From positions 4,216,001 through 4,280,000 of the forward strand of contig NZ_AP024600.1 of assembly GCF_036322585.1 (NCBI RefSeq): DNA of 64,000 nucleotides. The letters are read 5' to 3'. Below are positions 44,982-54,284 of this stretch, piece after piece. The notes under the pieces are model-generated. The model saw only the letters and a program-made list of their open reading frames with translations, did not search any database and had not been told where the DNA came from. The position numbers and the translations under genes are program-made. Origin of the DNA: Luteolibacter sp. LG18 (lineage in GTDB: Bacteria > Verrucomicrobiota > Verrucomicrobiia > Verrucomicrobiales > Akkermansiaceae). The number at the start of each line of letters is the position of its first letter. Within the stretch, counting starts at the first letter, position 1.

Positions 44982-45878
44982 TCAGGGGCGCTGAGAGACG
45001 CGGTATTCGGACGGTCGCCAGCCGATCCATTTCTTGAAGGTGTTCGAGAAGCTGAACGCGCTCTCGAACCCCACCGCGTGCGCGATTGTTTCGACCTTGT
45101 CGTCGGTCGCACACAGCAGCAGCCGGGCGCGCTGGAGCCGTAGGAAAGTGAGGTGCTGCATCGGGCTGCGGCCGATCTCCTTGCGGCAGATCCGGCGGAG
45201 GTGCTCCTCGCTGACACAGGTGATGGCGGCGAGTTGACCGAGTGTCCATGGCCGCGAAAGATCGGCCTCGACCCGTTGCCACAGGCGCCACAGGCGGCTG
45301 TCCGGCTGATGGGGCTGGGCGAAGCGCAGGACATGGTGGTGGATCAGTTCGCACCAGTGGTGCAGGGCGGCGAGGCTGCGGTCGCCCGAGGATTCGGCAT
45401 GGAGGCCCTCGACCGCCGCCCGCAGCGGGATGGGGTCTTGTGCGCCGGTGAGCGGGGACAGGGCGGAGACGATCGGGGCGGCTTCGCGGGATTCGCGGTA
45501 GCGGACCCAGGCGAAGTGCCAGTGTTTTCCCGGCACGCAGCGCAGCGAGTTCAATACGAACGGGGGCTGGAGGCAGGTTTGCCCGGCCTTGATGCGCTTC
45601 CATCCGCCATCGGCCAGTACCTCGCCCTCACCCTCGAAACAGGACAGCAGGAAGGTGCCGGAGAGGTCCACACGGGTGATCTTGAACGGCGGCTCGGCCA
45701 GCATGATGCCGGCGTGGGAGATGTGGTGCTGGGACAGTAGATCACACACGGATCCCGGCTGGAGCCAGCCGCGGGTATCGGCGGCCTCCGCCCGGACCAC
45801 CACGTAGCGCGTTTTTTCTCCCAGGATCTGGATGTCCTGCGGTTTTCCCGGTTGGGGCGCGCGGTCGTTCATGGGCAT
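44982..45878 (-). CDS. AraC family transcriptional regulator
   Basis: A 298-residue regulator. The N-terminal half is a cupin-like sensing domain (ADGGWKRIKAGQTCLQPPFV), and the last ~100 residues carry two AraC helix-turn-helix motifs. These are LGQLAAITCVSEEHLRRICR and VETIAHAVGFESAFSFSNTF with KWIGWRPSEYR. It is divergent from the PEP-hydrolase-like/Tm-1 genes with 157 nt between starts, so it is most likely their regulator. Two in-frame ATGs six bases apart (45878 and 45872) make the exact start uncertain. Confidence 0.88.
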   Translation of the reverse strand: MPMNDRAPQPGKPQDIQILGEKTRYVVVRAEAADTRGWLQPGSVCDLLSQHHISHAGIMLAEPPFKITRVDLSGTFLLSCFEGEGEVLADGGWKRIKAGQTCLQPPFVLNSLRCVPGKHWHFAWVRYRESREAAPIVSALSPLTGAQDPIPLRAAVEGLHAESSGDRSLAALHHWCELIHHHVLRFAQPHQPDSRLWRLWQRVEADLSRPWTLGQLAAITCVSEEHLRRICRKEIGRSPMQHLTFLRLQRARLLLCATDDKVETIAHAVGFESAFSFSNTFKKWIGWRPSEYRVSQRP

Positions 45879-46035
45879 CAGGGGAAAAGCCGGGTTCGGT
45901 CAGCCTAGTAGCAGGGCGGGCCTGCTTCGAGGTGAAAAAGTTGATTCCCGATATTCAAATGTGGGGAGCCAACGGCGATTTCATGTTAAAACGCGGGTGC
46001 GGTGGGCGATCTGTCCACCCCAGCCTCCCACGATC

Positions 46036-46905
46036 ATGCCCAATCCCTGGACCGGAACCGGAAATCCCTACACCCGCACCGAGGTGCTCGAACGCCTGCA
46101 CGACACGCTGTCGAAAGGCCAACCCATCATCGCCGCCGGTGCCGGAACCGGGATCAGCGCGAAGTTCATCGAGAAGGGCGGGGCCGACCTCATCATCGTT
46201 TACAACAGCGGCCGTTTCCGTATGGCCGGCCATGGTTCCACCGCCGGCCTGATGGCCTATGGCGACGCCAATGCCGTGGCGATGGAGATCGGTGAATACG
46301 AGGTGCTGCCGGTGGTCGACGAGATCCCGGTGATCTGTGGCGTGCACGCCACCGACCCACGCCGCCGGATGTGGCACTGGCTCGGCAAGGTGAAGGACAT
46401 GGGCTTCAGCGGCGTGAACAATTTCCCGACCCACTGCATCGTCGATGGCAAGTTCCGCCAGATCCTCGAGGAAACCGGGATGAGCGTGAAGAAGGAGTTC
46501 GAAATGGTGGCGCTGGCCCGCCGGATGGACCTTTTCAGCATCGTCTACGTGGATTCCCCCGAGGAGGCGAAGGCTATGGCGGAGGCGGGTGCCGACGCGA
46601 TCATCGCCCATGTCGGCACCACCGTGGGTGGTTCGATCGGCGTGGTGGACGCGACCATTTCGCTGGACGACGCCGCGCGCCGCACGCAGGGGATCATCGA
46701 CGCCGCCCGTACGGTGCGGAACGACATTCTCTTCCTCAGCCACGGCGGTCCCATCAACACGCCGTCCGATGCCGCGTATATCAACGAGCACACCGATTGC
46801 GTGGGCTTCGTGGGGGCATCGAGCCTCGAACGCATGGCGGTGGAGAGTTCGCTCACCAACCTGACCCGCGAGTTCAAGTCGATCCCGGTCAAGCGCCTCC
46901 ACTGA
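46036..46905 (+). CDS. TIM-barrel protein of the phosphoenolpyruvate hydrolase-like family
   Basis: A 289-residue TIM barrel. Signature segments are PIIAAGAGTGISAKFIEKGG, ADLIIVYNSGRFRM and PVICGVHATDP. The later GFSGVNNFPTHCIVDGKFR and AGADAIIAHVGTTVGGSIG are also conserved. The fold is that of the domain fused C-terminally in tomato Tm-1 and in fungal and bacterial homologues. The annotated hydrolase name is historical; the true reaction is not established. It is translated 10 nt before the UPF0261/Tm-1 gene and divergent from the AraC regulator. Confidence 0.85.
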   Translation: MPNPWTGTGNPYTRTEVLERLHDTLSKGQPIIAAGAGTGISAKFIEKGGADLIIVYNSGRFRMAGHGSTAGLMAYGDANAVAMEIGEYEVLPVVDEIPVICGVHATDPRRRMWHWLGKVKDMGFSGVNNFPTHCIVDGKFRQILEETGMSVKKEFEMVALARRMDLFSIVYVDSPEEAKAMAEAGADAIIAHVGTTVGGSIGVVDATISLDDAARRTQGIIDAARTVRNDILFLSHGGPINTPSDAAYINEHTDCVGFVGASSLERMAVESSLTNLTREFKSIPVKRLH

Positions 46906-46915
46906 TTTTCCCACC

Positions 46916-48118
46916 ATGGCCACCATTGCGGTTCTCGGGACACTGGACTCGAAAGGGCTGGAACACGCCCATGTCGCGGATCTGATCCGCCAGCGCGGTC
47001 ATGAGGCCGTGTTGATCGATGTGGGGACCGGCGAGGCGCCGGTGGTGGTGCCGGACATCACGCGTGACGAGGTCGCGGCGGCGGCCGGTGTGGATCTGTC
47101 CGAGGTTCTCGCGCGGCATGACCGCGGCGAATGCGTGGTGGCGATGTCGAAGGCCGCGCCGGTGCTGTTGGAGAAGCTGGCCCGCGAGGGCCGCATCCAA
47201 GGCGTGGTCTCGCTGGGCGGGGGAGGTGGCACCGCGCTCGCCACCGCCGCGATGCGGGCGTTGCCGCTTGGTTTCCCGAAGCTGATGGTGTCGACACTCG
47301 CGAGCGGGAACACGGCGCACTATCTCGGCACGAAGGACATCGCGATGATGCCGGCGATCGTGGACGTGGCGGGCCTGAACCGTGTTTCGCGGATGGTGTT
47401 CGCGCGGGCCGCGGGCGCGATTTGCGGGATGGTCGAGGCCAAGGTGGACGACGAGGTTTCGAAGCCAATCGTGGTCGCCAGCATGTTCGGAAACAGCACC
47501 GCCTGCGTGAACGAGGCGAAGCGGATCATCGAGGAGGCGGGCTACGAGGTGCTCGTGTTCCATGCCACCGGCACCGGCGGCCGGGCGATGGAATCGCTCA
47601 TCGCCAGCGGCATGGTCTCGGGTGCGCTGGACATCACCACCACCGAGTGGGCGGATGAAGTCACGGGCGCGACCCTGAGCGCGGGGCCGGAGCGCCTGGA
47701 TGCGGCGGGACTCGCGAAGGTGCCCGCGGTGGTGGTGCCGGGCTGCGTGGACATGGCGAACTTCGGCGAGCCCGCGACGGTGCCGGAGCGCTACAGGTCC
47801 CGAAACCTGTATATCCACAATCCACAGGTCACCCTGATGCGGACCTCGCCCGCGGAATGTGCGGAGATCGGCCGCATTCTCGCGGAAAAGGTCAACCGCT
47901 ACACCGCCCCGGCCGCGATCCTGCTGCCGAAAGAAGGGGTGAGCGTGATCAGCGAGAAAGGCGGTCCTTTCCACGATCCGGTGGCGGATGAGGCGCTGTT
48001 CTCGGCGATCGCCGCGCATGCGGAAAAACCGGTGCTGGCCTATGAGGAAACTCTCAATAGCCCGGTTTTCGCCCGTGCCTGCGCGGAGAAACTTTTGGAG
48101 TTGATGGGGCGGCGTTGA
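46916..48118 (+). CDS. Tm-1-like ATP-binding domain protein (UPF0261)
   Basis: A 400-residue protein beginning MATIAVLGTLDSKGLEHAHV. It has the nucleotide-binding glycine stretch LGGGGGTALATAAM, then SGNTAHYLGTKDIAMMPAIV, and TGTGGRAMESLIASG further in. In plants this domain is fused to the TIM barrel seen in the previous gene (Tm-1, the tomato protein that inhibits tobamovirus replication). Here the two are separate adjacent genes, TIM barrel first. The bacterial function is unknown; the AraC and Dabb neighbours suggest a catabolic or stress role. Confidence 0.87.
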   Translation: MATIAVLGTLDSKGLEHAHVADLIRQRGHEAVLIDVGTGEAPVVVPDITRDEVAAAAGVDLSEVLARHDRGECVVAMSKAAPVLLEKLAREGRIQGVVSLGGGGGTALATAAMRALPLGFPKLMVSTLASGNTAHYLGTKDIAMMPAIVDVAGLNRVSRMVFARAAGAICGMVEAKVDDEVSKPIVVASMFGNSTACVNEAKRIIEEAGYEVLVFHATGTGGRAMESLIASGMVSGALDITTTEWADEVTGATLSAGPERLDAAGLAKVPAVVVPGCVDMANFGEPATVPERYRSRNLYIHNPQVTLMRTSPAECAEIGRILAEKVNRYTAPAAILLPKEGVSVISEKGGPFHDPVADEALFSAIAAHAEKPVLAYEETLNSPVFARACAEKLLELMGRR

Positions 48119-48205
48119 GGTGGATTCTGGATATGCGGTGGATGATCGATCCCATGGGATCGGGCGTAGTGTTCCGCGTATCCTTTCGAAACCACGACGT
48201 TTCCC

Positions 48206-48523
48206 ATGGTCAGACACTACGGCATGTTCCAGTTCCGCCCGGAGGTCACTCCCGGCCAGATCGATGAGTGCTTCTCCGAAATCAGAGGCATGGTCGGAAA
48301 GATCCCCGGCCTTTTGGAAATGGAGCACGGCTCCTACGAAAGCGCGGAGGGCCTGAACGACGGCTTCACCCACGGCTTCATCATGACGTTTGAAACCGCT
48401 TCGGCCCGCGATGCCTATCTGCCGCATGACGAACACGAGCGGGTGAAGCTGGTGGTCGTGCCGCGGCTGGCCCGGGTGGTGGTGTTCGATTTCGAAACCC
48501 AAGCCCAACTGGCACTGCGATGA
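48206..48523 (+). CDS. Dabb (stress-responsive alpha/beta-barrel) domain protein
   Basis: A 105-residue protein. It opens with MVRHYGMFQFRPEVTPGQID and contains KIPGLLEMEHGSYES, DGFTHGFIMTFET and the YLPHDEHERV stretch with HxxxV. This is the one-domain Dabb fold, found in small ferredoxin-like proteins and some polyketide cyclases. No signal peptide. Its stop overlaps the next gene's start (ATGA), so it is cotranscribed with the large DUF1080/cytochrome gene. The role is unknown. Confidence 0.85.
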   Translation: MVRHYGMFQFRPEVTPGQIDECFSEIRGMVGKIPGLLEMEHGSYESAEGLNDGFTHGFIMTFETASARDAYLPHDEHERVKLVVVPRLARVVVFDFETQAQLALR

Positions 48524-51500
48524 AACGACACACGATTGCCGCCCTTTGTCTGGTGACCATGGGAAGCGCGTGGGCCGCTCCGGTTCCGATCTTCGATGGC
48601 AAGACCCTCGGTGGCTGGGAGATGCCGAAGGGCGAGGAGAAATGGTGGCGTGTCCAGGACGGTGCCATCACCGGCGGATCGCTGGAAGAGAAGACGACCA
48701 CCAACCTCTTCCTCTCCACCTCGAAGGACTACCGGAACTTCGAGCTGAAATTCAAAATCCTCCTGGTCAAGGGAGAGGGCTTCATGAACTCCGGCATGCA
48801 GGTGCGCAGCATCCGCGAGCCGGGGAAGTCCGCGATGAAGGGCTATCAGGTGGACGCGGGCACCGGCTATTGGGGCGACCTTTACGATGAGGCCCGCCGC
48901 GATGCGAAACTGGCGTCGGCCATCGATCCGGTGGCGCTGAAGGCCGCGGTGAAGGATTGGGAGTGGAACGACTACCGCATCGTTTGCGAAGGCCGTCGCA
49001 TCCGTTCGTGGATCAATGGCGTGCCCGCGCTGGACTACACCGAGCGGGACGGGAAGATCCCGCTCGATGGTGTGATCGGCCTCCAGGTGCACTCGGGCGG
49101 AAAGTGCCTTGTGCAGTGCAAGGACGTCATCGTCGATGAACTGCCGGATACTCCCGGCGCACCATCGTGGAAGCCCGCTGCGGTCGATCCGCCTGCTCCG
49201 GTGGCGGCGGGATCTTCCTTGCTCTCCCCGGAGGAGGAGCGGAAGAAGTTCCATTTGCCGGAAGGTTTCACCGCCGAACTGGTGGCATCCGAGGAGCAAG
49301 GGGTGGGCAAGCCCATCACGGTGGCGTGGGATGGGCATGGCCGGATGTGGACGATGACGGCGCTCGAATACCCGGTCGATGGGAACGAGAACAAGGCGGC
49401 TGCCGAGGCGCTCTACGCGCGGGCGGGCAAGGACCGGGTGCTGGTGTTCGATGATCCGTCGGCCCCGTTGCCGCAGACGCCGCGGATCTTCGCGGATGGT
49501 CTCGCGATTCCGTTGGGACTGATGCCCGATTTGGAAGGGAAGGGGGCCTTCGTTCATCACGGCAGCCAGATCCGCCATTACGTGGACAGTGATGGCGATG
49601 GGAAGGCGGATAAGTTCGACGTGGTGCTGGAGGGTTTCGGCATCCAGGACTCGCATTTGATGCCTCACCAGTTCGAGCGCGCGCCGGGCGGCTGGATCTA
49701 CGTGGCGCAGGGACTTTTCAACGCGTCGAAGGTACGCCGTCCCGAGGGGAAGCCGTTCGCCGATGGGTCGCTGGAAAAGAGTTTCAACGCCTGCAAGCTG
49801 GGGCGCTTCCGTGCCGATGGCTCGGACTTCGAGGCGGTGACGGCCGGGCCCAACAACATCTGGGGCCTGGTCCAGACACGCTCCGGGGAGACCTTCGTTC
49901 AGGAGGCGAATGACATGGGCATGCCCGTGGCGGAGCTTGAGCCGGGTGCGCATTACAAGGGCGGCTCACGTGAGAAACTGAAGGCCTATGCACCCTACAT
50001 CCCGGAATCCACGCCCGGTGTTCAGATGGGAGGAACGGGCCTGAGCGGGCTGGCGGTGGCGGGCGACGAAGGCAGCCGGTTCGCGTCGCACTACGGTGGG
50101 GAGGACGTGGTGTATGTCGCCAATCCGATCACCAACCGCATCCAGGTGGTGTCGTTGAGCCGGGATGGAGACGACCGGCACCCGGAATACTACAAACGTC
50201 GTGATTTCCTTGTCTCCGACGATCCATGCTTCCGGCCGGTGTCGGTGAAGTTCGGTCCCGATGGATTCCTCTACATCACGGACTGGTATAACAAGATCAT
50301 CTCCCACAACGAGGTGCCGCGAAGCCATCCCGACCGCGACAAGACCCACGGCCGCATCTGGCGCATCCGCCCGACCGATGCGAAGCCGGTGAAGCCGATC
50401 GATGTCGCGGCGATGTCGACGGAACAGCTCGTGGGCCAATTGGGTGGTCCGGGCGCGTTGAACGCCGCGATGGCCTGGCAGCGGTTGGCGGAAACCAAAC
50501 CGGCGGCAGCGAAGGACAAACTCGTCGCCTTGGCGGTGGATGCCCGCGAGGCATTGCCCCGTCGTCTCGACGCCCTGCATGCGCTGGAGGCCTACGGCCT
50601 GCCGGAGGTGGCGGTGTTCCGGACGCTCGCCGTTGATGATCAGCCATCGATCCGCCATGAGGCGCTGCGGATCGCCGGAGAGAAAGGGCTGCCGGCCTCG
50701 GACTTCGTGGCGGTTTTCGGCAAGGCCGCGGACGATCCAAACTACCGGGTGCGGGCCGCGCTTGCGAATGCCGTGCGCCATCACCCGTCGGTGACGGTGC
50801 CGATGGTGGCCCTGATGGCGCGATTGGGGCGTGAACCGATCGAGTCGCCGATGTGGGCCGCTTATGACCGCCATTTCGAGCGCTATCTCGCGCGTTGGTC
50901 GATGGAGCTGCATCCGGAGGAAACCCGGAAGATGCTGTCGGCCACGAACGATCTTGCGCCCGAGGCCCGGCTGTTGGCGATCCTTTCACTGCCGCCCGAG
51001 CAGGCGGCGCCGCTGCTGGTGGCGGAGCTTTCGAATATCAAGCGTCCGCTGGACGCCGAGGAACTCGCGTTGCTCGGCGGCCAGATCGACCGTCCGGAGG
51101 TGCTCTCGGCCCTCGATCGCCTGCTCGCCGATTCGGTGAAGCGTGGTCCGCTCCTGCTGGGTCTGACCCGGCTGGAGCCGGCGATGCTGACAAAACCCGC
51201 GCTCGCCACGGTAGTGACGAAGGCGTGTCGGGCGATCCTGTTGGAGCAGCCGAAGCCCGGGGATCACTCGCTGGTGCTCCAGCTCGCACGCCTTCTGCGC
51301 CTCAAGGATCTCGAGCCGGAGATCGCCACGTGGCTCGGTCCCGACAAATCCGTTCCTGAGCTTCTGGCCATCCTTTCCGCGTTGCGCGAAATGGGTTCAA
51401 CCCGGATCGAGGCATTCGTGGGATACCTCGATCACGCGGATGAAGCGGTCCGGCGGGCGGCGGTAGGGGCGATCGCAGGGGGCGACGATCCAAAGGCGGT

Positions 51501-52752
51501 GGCGCTGCTGGCGGAGAAATGGAGCGGCCTGCCAGGGGCCCTGCGGACAATCGCCATCGACGGCTTGACCGCGACGAAGGGGAAGGCTTCCGCATTCGCC
51601 GAAGCGGCGGCGGCTGGCAAGTTCGGCGAGCTGGATGGCAGCGCGTTCGAGCGTCTGATCCTGGTGCTTGGCGATCAGGAACCCTCGGTGGCCAAGCTGC
51701 TCGCCAAGTCTGGCACCCAGCTCGCCCGGGTGATCCATCTCGCCGGGGCGGGTCAAATCGACCGCACGGTGGATCTCGATGGCCCCTTTACGGTTGAAAC
51801 GTGGATCCGGCTCGCACCGGGTATCGACAACAAGGACGGCCTGCTCGGTGCGATCAACGGCCCGGGGATGAACTTCCACGACTCGCGCCTGCGGGTGTTC
51901 GCGGGCAGCGACCACATCATCGCGAACCGCAAGGTGGAGCCGAACCTGTGGACGCACTGCGCGGTCACCCGCGATGCGGAGGGCCGCCTGAAGATCTATC
52001 TCGATGGTGAGCTCGACCAGGACAAGGGCAAGCCGCTCAAGGACGCGCTGAAGGGGCTGCGCATCGGTGGCACCACCCTCACGTCCGCCAGTGGTGCCGA
52101 CTATTACGAGTTCCGTGTTTGGGACACCGCCCGTTCCGCCGATGAGATCCGCGCGAGCTACCAGACCAATATGACCGGGCTTCAGCCGCCCGGACTGGTT
52201 TGCCGCTTGTCGGGGGATGATCCGGGCAAACTGGTTCCTCCGGCGGCCACCGCACTGACACGGGATTTTCCCTCTCTCCTGACCTCGGAACAAGCGGCGG
52301 CCAAGGCGGCGAAGTTCGAACGCTTCAAGGCCATCGTGTCCCGCAAGGGAGATGTGGCGGCTGGCCGGAGCACCTTCCAGAACACCTGCATGATCTGCCA
52401 TCAGGCACGCGGGGAGGGGACCCAGATCGGGCCGGACCTCAGCGGTGTCGGTGCCATGGGGCTGGAGGGCGTGCTGCGGAACGTCCTTGATCCGAACGCC
52501 CAGCTCGAGAGCGGCTACTACCGCCACGATTTGACGCTGATGGACGGCACGGTGGCGAGCGGGTTTCTCGTTCAAGAGACCACGGATGCCGTCACCCTCC
52601 GCCCGATCGGTGGCGAGCCGCGGGTGATCGAACGCAAGAAGATCGCGTCGCACGTGGTCTCGAAGCGCTCGCTGATGCCGGAGGGCCTGCTCGATGGCAT
52701 GGACGAGCAGCAAGCGGCGGATCTGTTCAACTATCTCATGACGTTGAAATGA
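48520..52752 (+). CDS. Secreted DUF1080 + dehydrogenase-like propeller + HEAT + LamG + cytochrome c protein
   Basis: A 1410-residue exported protein with a signal peptide (residues 1 to ~20). A DUF1080/3-keto-disaccharide-hydrolase-like jelly roll (~25-210) begins PIFDGKTLGGWE. Next is a membrane-bound-dehydrogenase-type propeller (~235-620; LPEGFTAELVASEE, RVLVFDDP, PDGFLYITDWYNK). HEAT repeats (~640-1060) and a LamG domain (~1070-1230; GPFTVETWIRLAPG) follow. A C-terminal heme-binding region (~1275-1410) has CMICH (Cys1290, Cys1293, His1294) and the distal QIGPDLSGVG segment. This combination is typical of planctomycete and verrucomicrobial secreted proteins. It probably oxidises or hydrolyses sugars in the periplasm and passes electrons to the heme; the substrate is unknown. 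Confidence 0.88.
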   Translation: MKRHTIAALCLVTMGSAWAAPVPIFDGKTLGGWEMPKGEEKWWRVQDGAITGGSLEEKTTTNLFLSTSKDYRNFELKFKILLVKGEGFMNSGMQVRSIREPGKSAMKGYQVDAGTGYWGDLYDEARRDAKLASAIDPVALKAAVKDWEWNDYRIVCEGRRIRSWINGVPALDYTERDGKIPLDGVIGLQVHSGGKCLVQCKDVIVDELPDTPGAPSWKPAAVDPPAPVAAGSSLLSPEEERKKFHLPEGFTAELVASEEQGVGKPITVAWDGHGRMWTMTALEYPVDGNENKAAAEALYARAGKDRVLVFDDPSAPLPQTPRIFADGLAIPLGLMPDLEGKGAFVHHGSQIRHYVDSDGDGKADKFDVVLEGFGIQDSHLMPHQFERAPGGWIYVAQGLFNASKVRRPEGKPFADGSLEKSFNACKLGRFRADGSDFEAVTAGPNNIWGLVQTRSGETFVQEANDMGMPVAELEPGAHYKGGSREKLKAYAPYIPESTPGVQMGGTGLSGLAVAGDEGSRFASHYGGEDVVYVANPITNRIQVVSLSRDGDDRHPEYYKRRDFLVSDDPCFRPVSVKFGPDGFLYITDWYNKIISHNEVPRSHPDRDKTHGRIWRIRPTDAKPVKPIDVAAMSTEQLVGQLGGPGALNAAMAWQRLAETKPAAAKDKLVALAVDAREALPRRLDALHALEAYGLPEVAVFRTLAVDDQPSIRHEALRIAGEKGLPASDFVAVFGKAADDPNYRVRAALANAVRHHPSVTVPMVALMARLGREPIESPMWAAYDRHFERYLARWSMELHPEETRKMLSATNDLAPEARLLAILSLPPEQAAPLLVAELSNIKRPLDAEELALLGGQIDRPEVLSALDRLLADSVKRGPLLLGLTRLEPAMLTKPALATVVTKACRAILLEQPKPGDHSLVLQLARLLRLKDLEPEIATWLGPDKSVPELLAILSALREMGSTRIEAFVGYLDHADEAVRRAAVGAIAGGDDPKAVALLAEKWSGLPGALRTIAIDGLTATKGKASAFAEAAAAGKFGELDGSAFERLILVLGDQEPSVAKLLAKSGTQLARVIHLAGAGQIDRTVDLDGPFTVETWIRLAPGIDNKDGLLGAINGPGMNFHDSRLRVFAGSDHIIANRKVEPNLWTHCAVTRDAEGRLKIYLDGELDQDKGKPLKDALKGLRIGGTTLTSASGADYYEFRVWDTARSADEIRASYQTNMTGLQPPGLVCRLSGDDPGKLVPPAATALTRDFPSLLTSEQAAAKAAKFERFKAIVSRKGDVAAGRSTFQNTCMICHQARGEGTQIGPDLSGVGAMGLEGVLRNVLDPNAQLESGYYRHDLTLMDGTVASGFLVQETTDAVTLRPIGGEPRVIERKKIASHVVSKRSLMPEGLLDGMDEQQAADLFNYLMTLK

Positions 52753-52793
52753 CGCGAAGAGTGGCGGTTCGAAAGCCGCCAGTCCTTGAAATC

Positions 52794-54212
52794 CTATTCC
52801 TCGCCGCTCTTCTCGTCCTCGTCAGCCTTGGGGCCGTCCTTGCCGAGAGGAGTGGGGAGCTTGGCATCCGTCTTCTTCCACCAAGCGAGGATGTCCGTCA
52901 TCAACTCGTCGCGCTTGGCATGGTTCTCAGCGGCGAGGTCGTGGTGCTCGCCGGGATCGTCCTTCAGGTTGTAGAGTTCGACGGCGTGGTTGGTGTCGAG
53001 CTTGTCCTTGCCGCCATCAAGCAACCACTCCTCATGATAGCAGAGCAGCTTCCAATCTCCCTTGCGGATGGTGGTGACCGGGCGGGTGCGGAAGACCTTG
53101 TCGCGGCCGCGCGGCACCGGGTTGTCAAGGTAACCGGGGAAATGCCAGAAGATCGATTCGCGGGGCAAAGTGGACGCTCCCTTGAACAGCGGCAGCAGGC
53201 TCAGGCCATCGAGGTTCGCGGCGGGCGTGCCACCGGCGGCGCTGACGAAAGTGGGATAGAGATCCTCGTTGATGACGGGCACCTCGCACTTGGATCCGGG
53301 TTGCACGGTGCCGGGCCAGCGCACCACGAAGGGCTCGCGGATGCCGCCTTCGTAGTAGGCTCCCTTCGCGCCGCGCAGCGGTTCGTTCGGCGACTGCGGT
53401 GTGCCGCCGTTGTCGCTGGTGAAAATCACGATCGTGTTCTTGTCCAGGCCGAGGTCGGAAAGCTTCTTGAGCAGGATGCCGACGGTGTCGTCGAGATCGT
53501 AGGTGCAGGCGGCATAGAGCGGCTTGGCGTCCGCCTTCGCGGTCTTCGCCTTGTCCTGGAACTTCGCCAGGGTCTCCGGCCGGGCTTGCAGCGCGGCATG
53601 GATGGCGTGGTGGGCGACGTAGGCGAAGAACGGTCGCTCCTTGTTCTTCTCGATGAACTCGCAGGCTCCGCGGGTGATCGAATAGGCGCGCTTCGGATCG
53701 TTCGCGTCACCCTTGCCATCCGGCGGCGGAATCAGCGCTGGATCGCTGGTGTCGAAGCCCTGTTGGAGCGGGCCGGTGCCATTTTTCGCGGAGCCCAGGT
53801 GCCACTTGCCGAAATGCCCGGTGGCGTAGCCTTGGGCCTTCAGTGCCTCGGCCATCGTGACGATGGCTGGGCGAAGGTCGGAGGTGTTCGGCACCGGCTC
53901 CATCCGGAACTGGGCTTTCGGTCCGCGCGAGGTGCTGCCCACCGCGTAGATGCCGTGGCGCGGTGTGTATTGGCCGGACATCAGGCAGCCGCGGCTCGGC
54001 GCGCAATTGGCGGCTCCCGCGTAGGCGGCGGTGAAGGTCATGCCGTCCTTCGCCAGCTTGTCGAGGTTCGGGGTTTCGAAGTAGCCGTTGGTGTTGCTGA
54101 AACCGGTGTCGTGCCAGCCCATGTCGTCAGCGAAGATCAGCACGATGTTGGGCGGCCTCTCGGCGGCGAGCGCGGAGACGGCCAGGGACAGCAGGGCGAC
54201 GAGGGATCTCAT
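52794..54212 (-). CDS. Secreted type I sulfatase
   Basis: A 472-residue sulfatase with a signal peptide (MRSLVALLSLAVSALA). Metal-binding ADDMGWHDTG is near the N-terminus. The formylglycine motif is CAPSRG with Cys70, which needs an anaerobic or FGE-type maturase to become active. Other conserved parts are GKWHLG, the HHAIHA stretch and FTSDNGG. It cleaves sulfate esters from a glycan or aryl substrate. No maturase gene is present in the window. It is convergent with the DUF1080/cytochrome gene, and 72 nt downstream of the tricorn-type protease gene on the same strand. Confidence 0.93.
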   Translation of the reverse strand: MRSLVALLSLAVSALAAERPPNIVLIFADDMGWHDTGFSNTNGYFETPNLDKLAKDGMTFTAAYAGAANCAPSRGCLMSGQYTPRHGIYAVGSTSRGPKAQFRMEPVPNTSDLRPAIVTMAEALKAQGYATGHFGKWHLGSAKNGTGPLQQGFDTSDPALIPPPDGKGDANDPKRAYSITRGACEFIEKNKERPFFAYVAHHAIHAALQARPETLAKFQDKAKTAKADAKPLYAACTYDLDDTVGILLKKLSDLGLDKNTIVIFTSDNGGTPQSPNEPLRGAKGAYYEGGIREPFVVRWPGTVQPGSKCEVPVINEDLYPTFVSAAGGTPAANLDGLSLLPLFKGASTLPRESIFWHFPGYLDNPVPRGRDKVFRTRPVTTIRKGDWKLLCYHEEWLLDGGKDKLDTNHAVELYNLKDDPGEHHDLAAENHAKRDELMTDILAWWKKTDAKLPTPLGKDGPKADEDEKSGEE

Positions 54213-54284
54213 GGGGTGGACGCAAAAAGGCGGTGGGAGTGAATGTCGGAAACGGGGAACGTATGACGTTTTTTCTCCCCCGTT

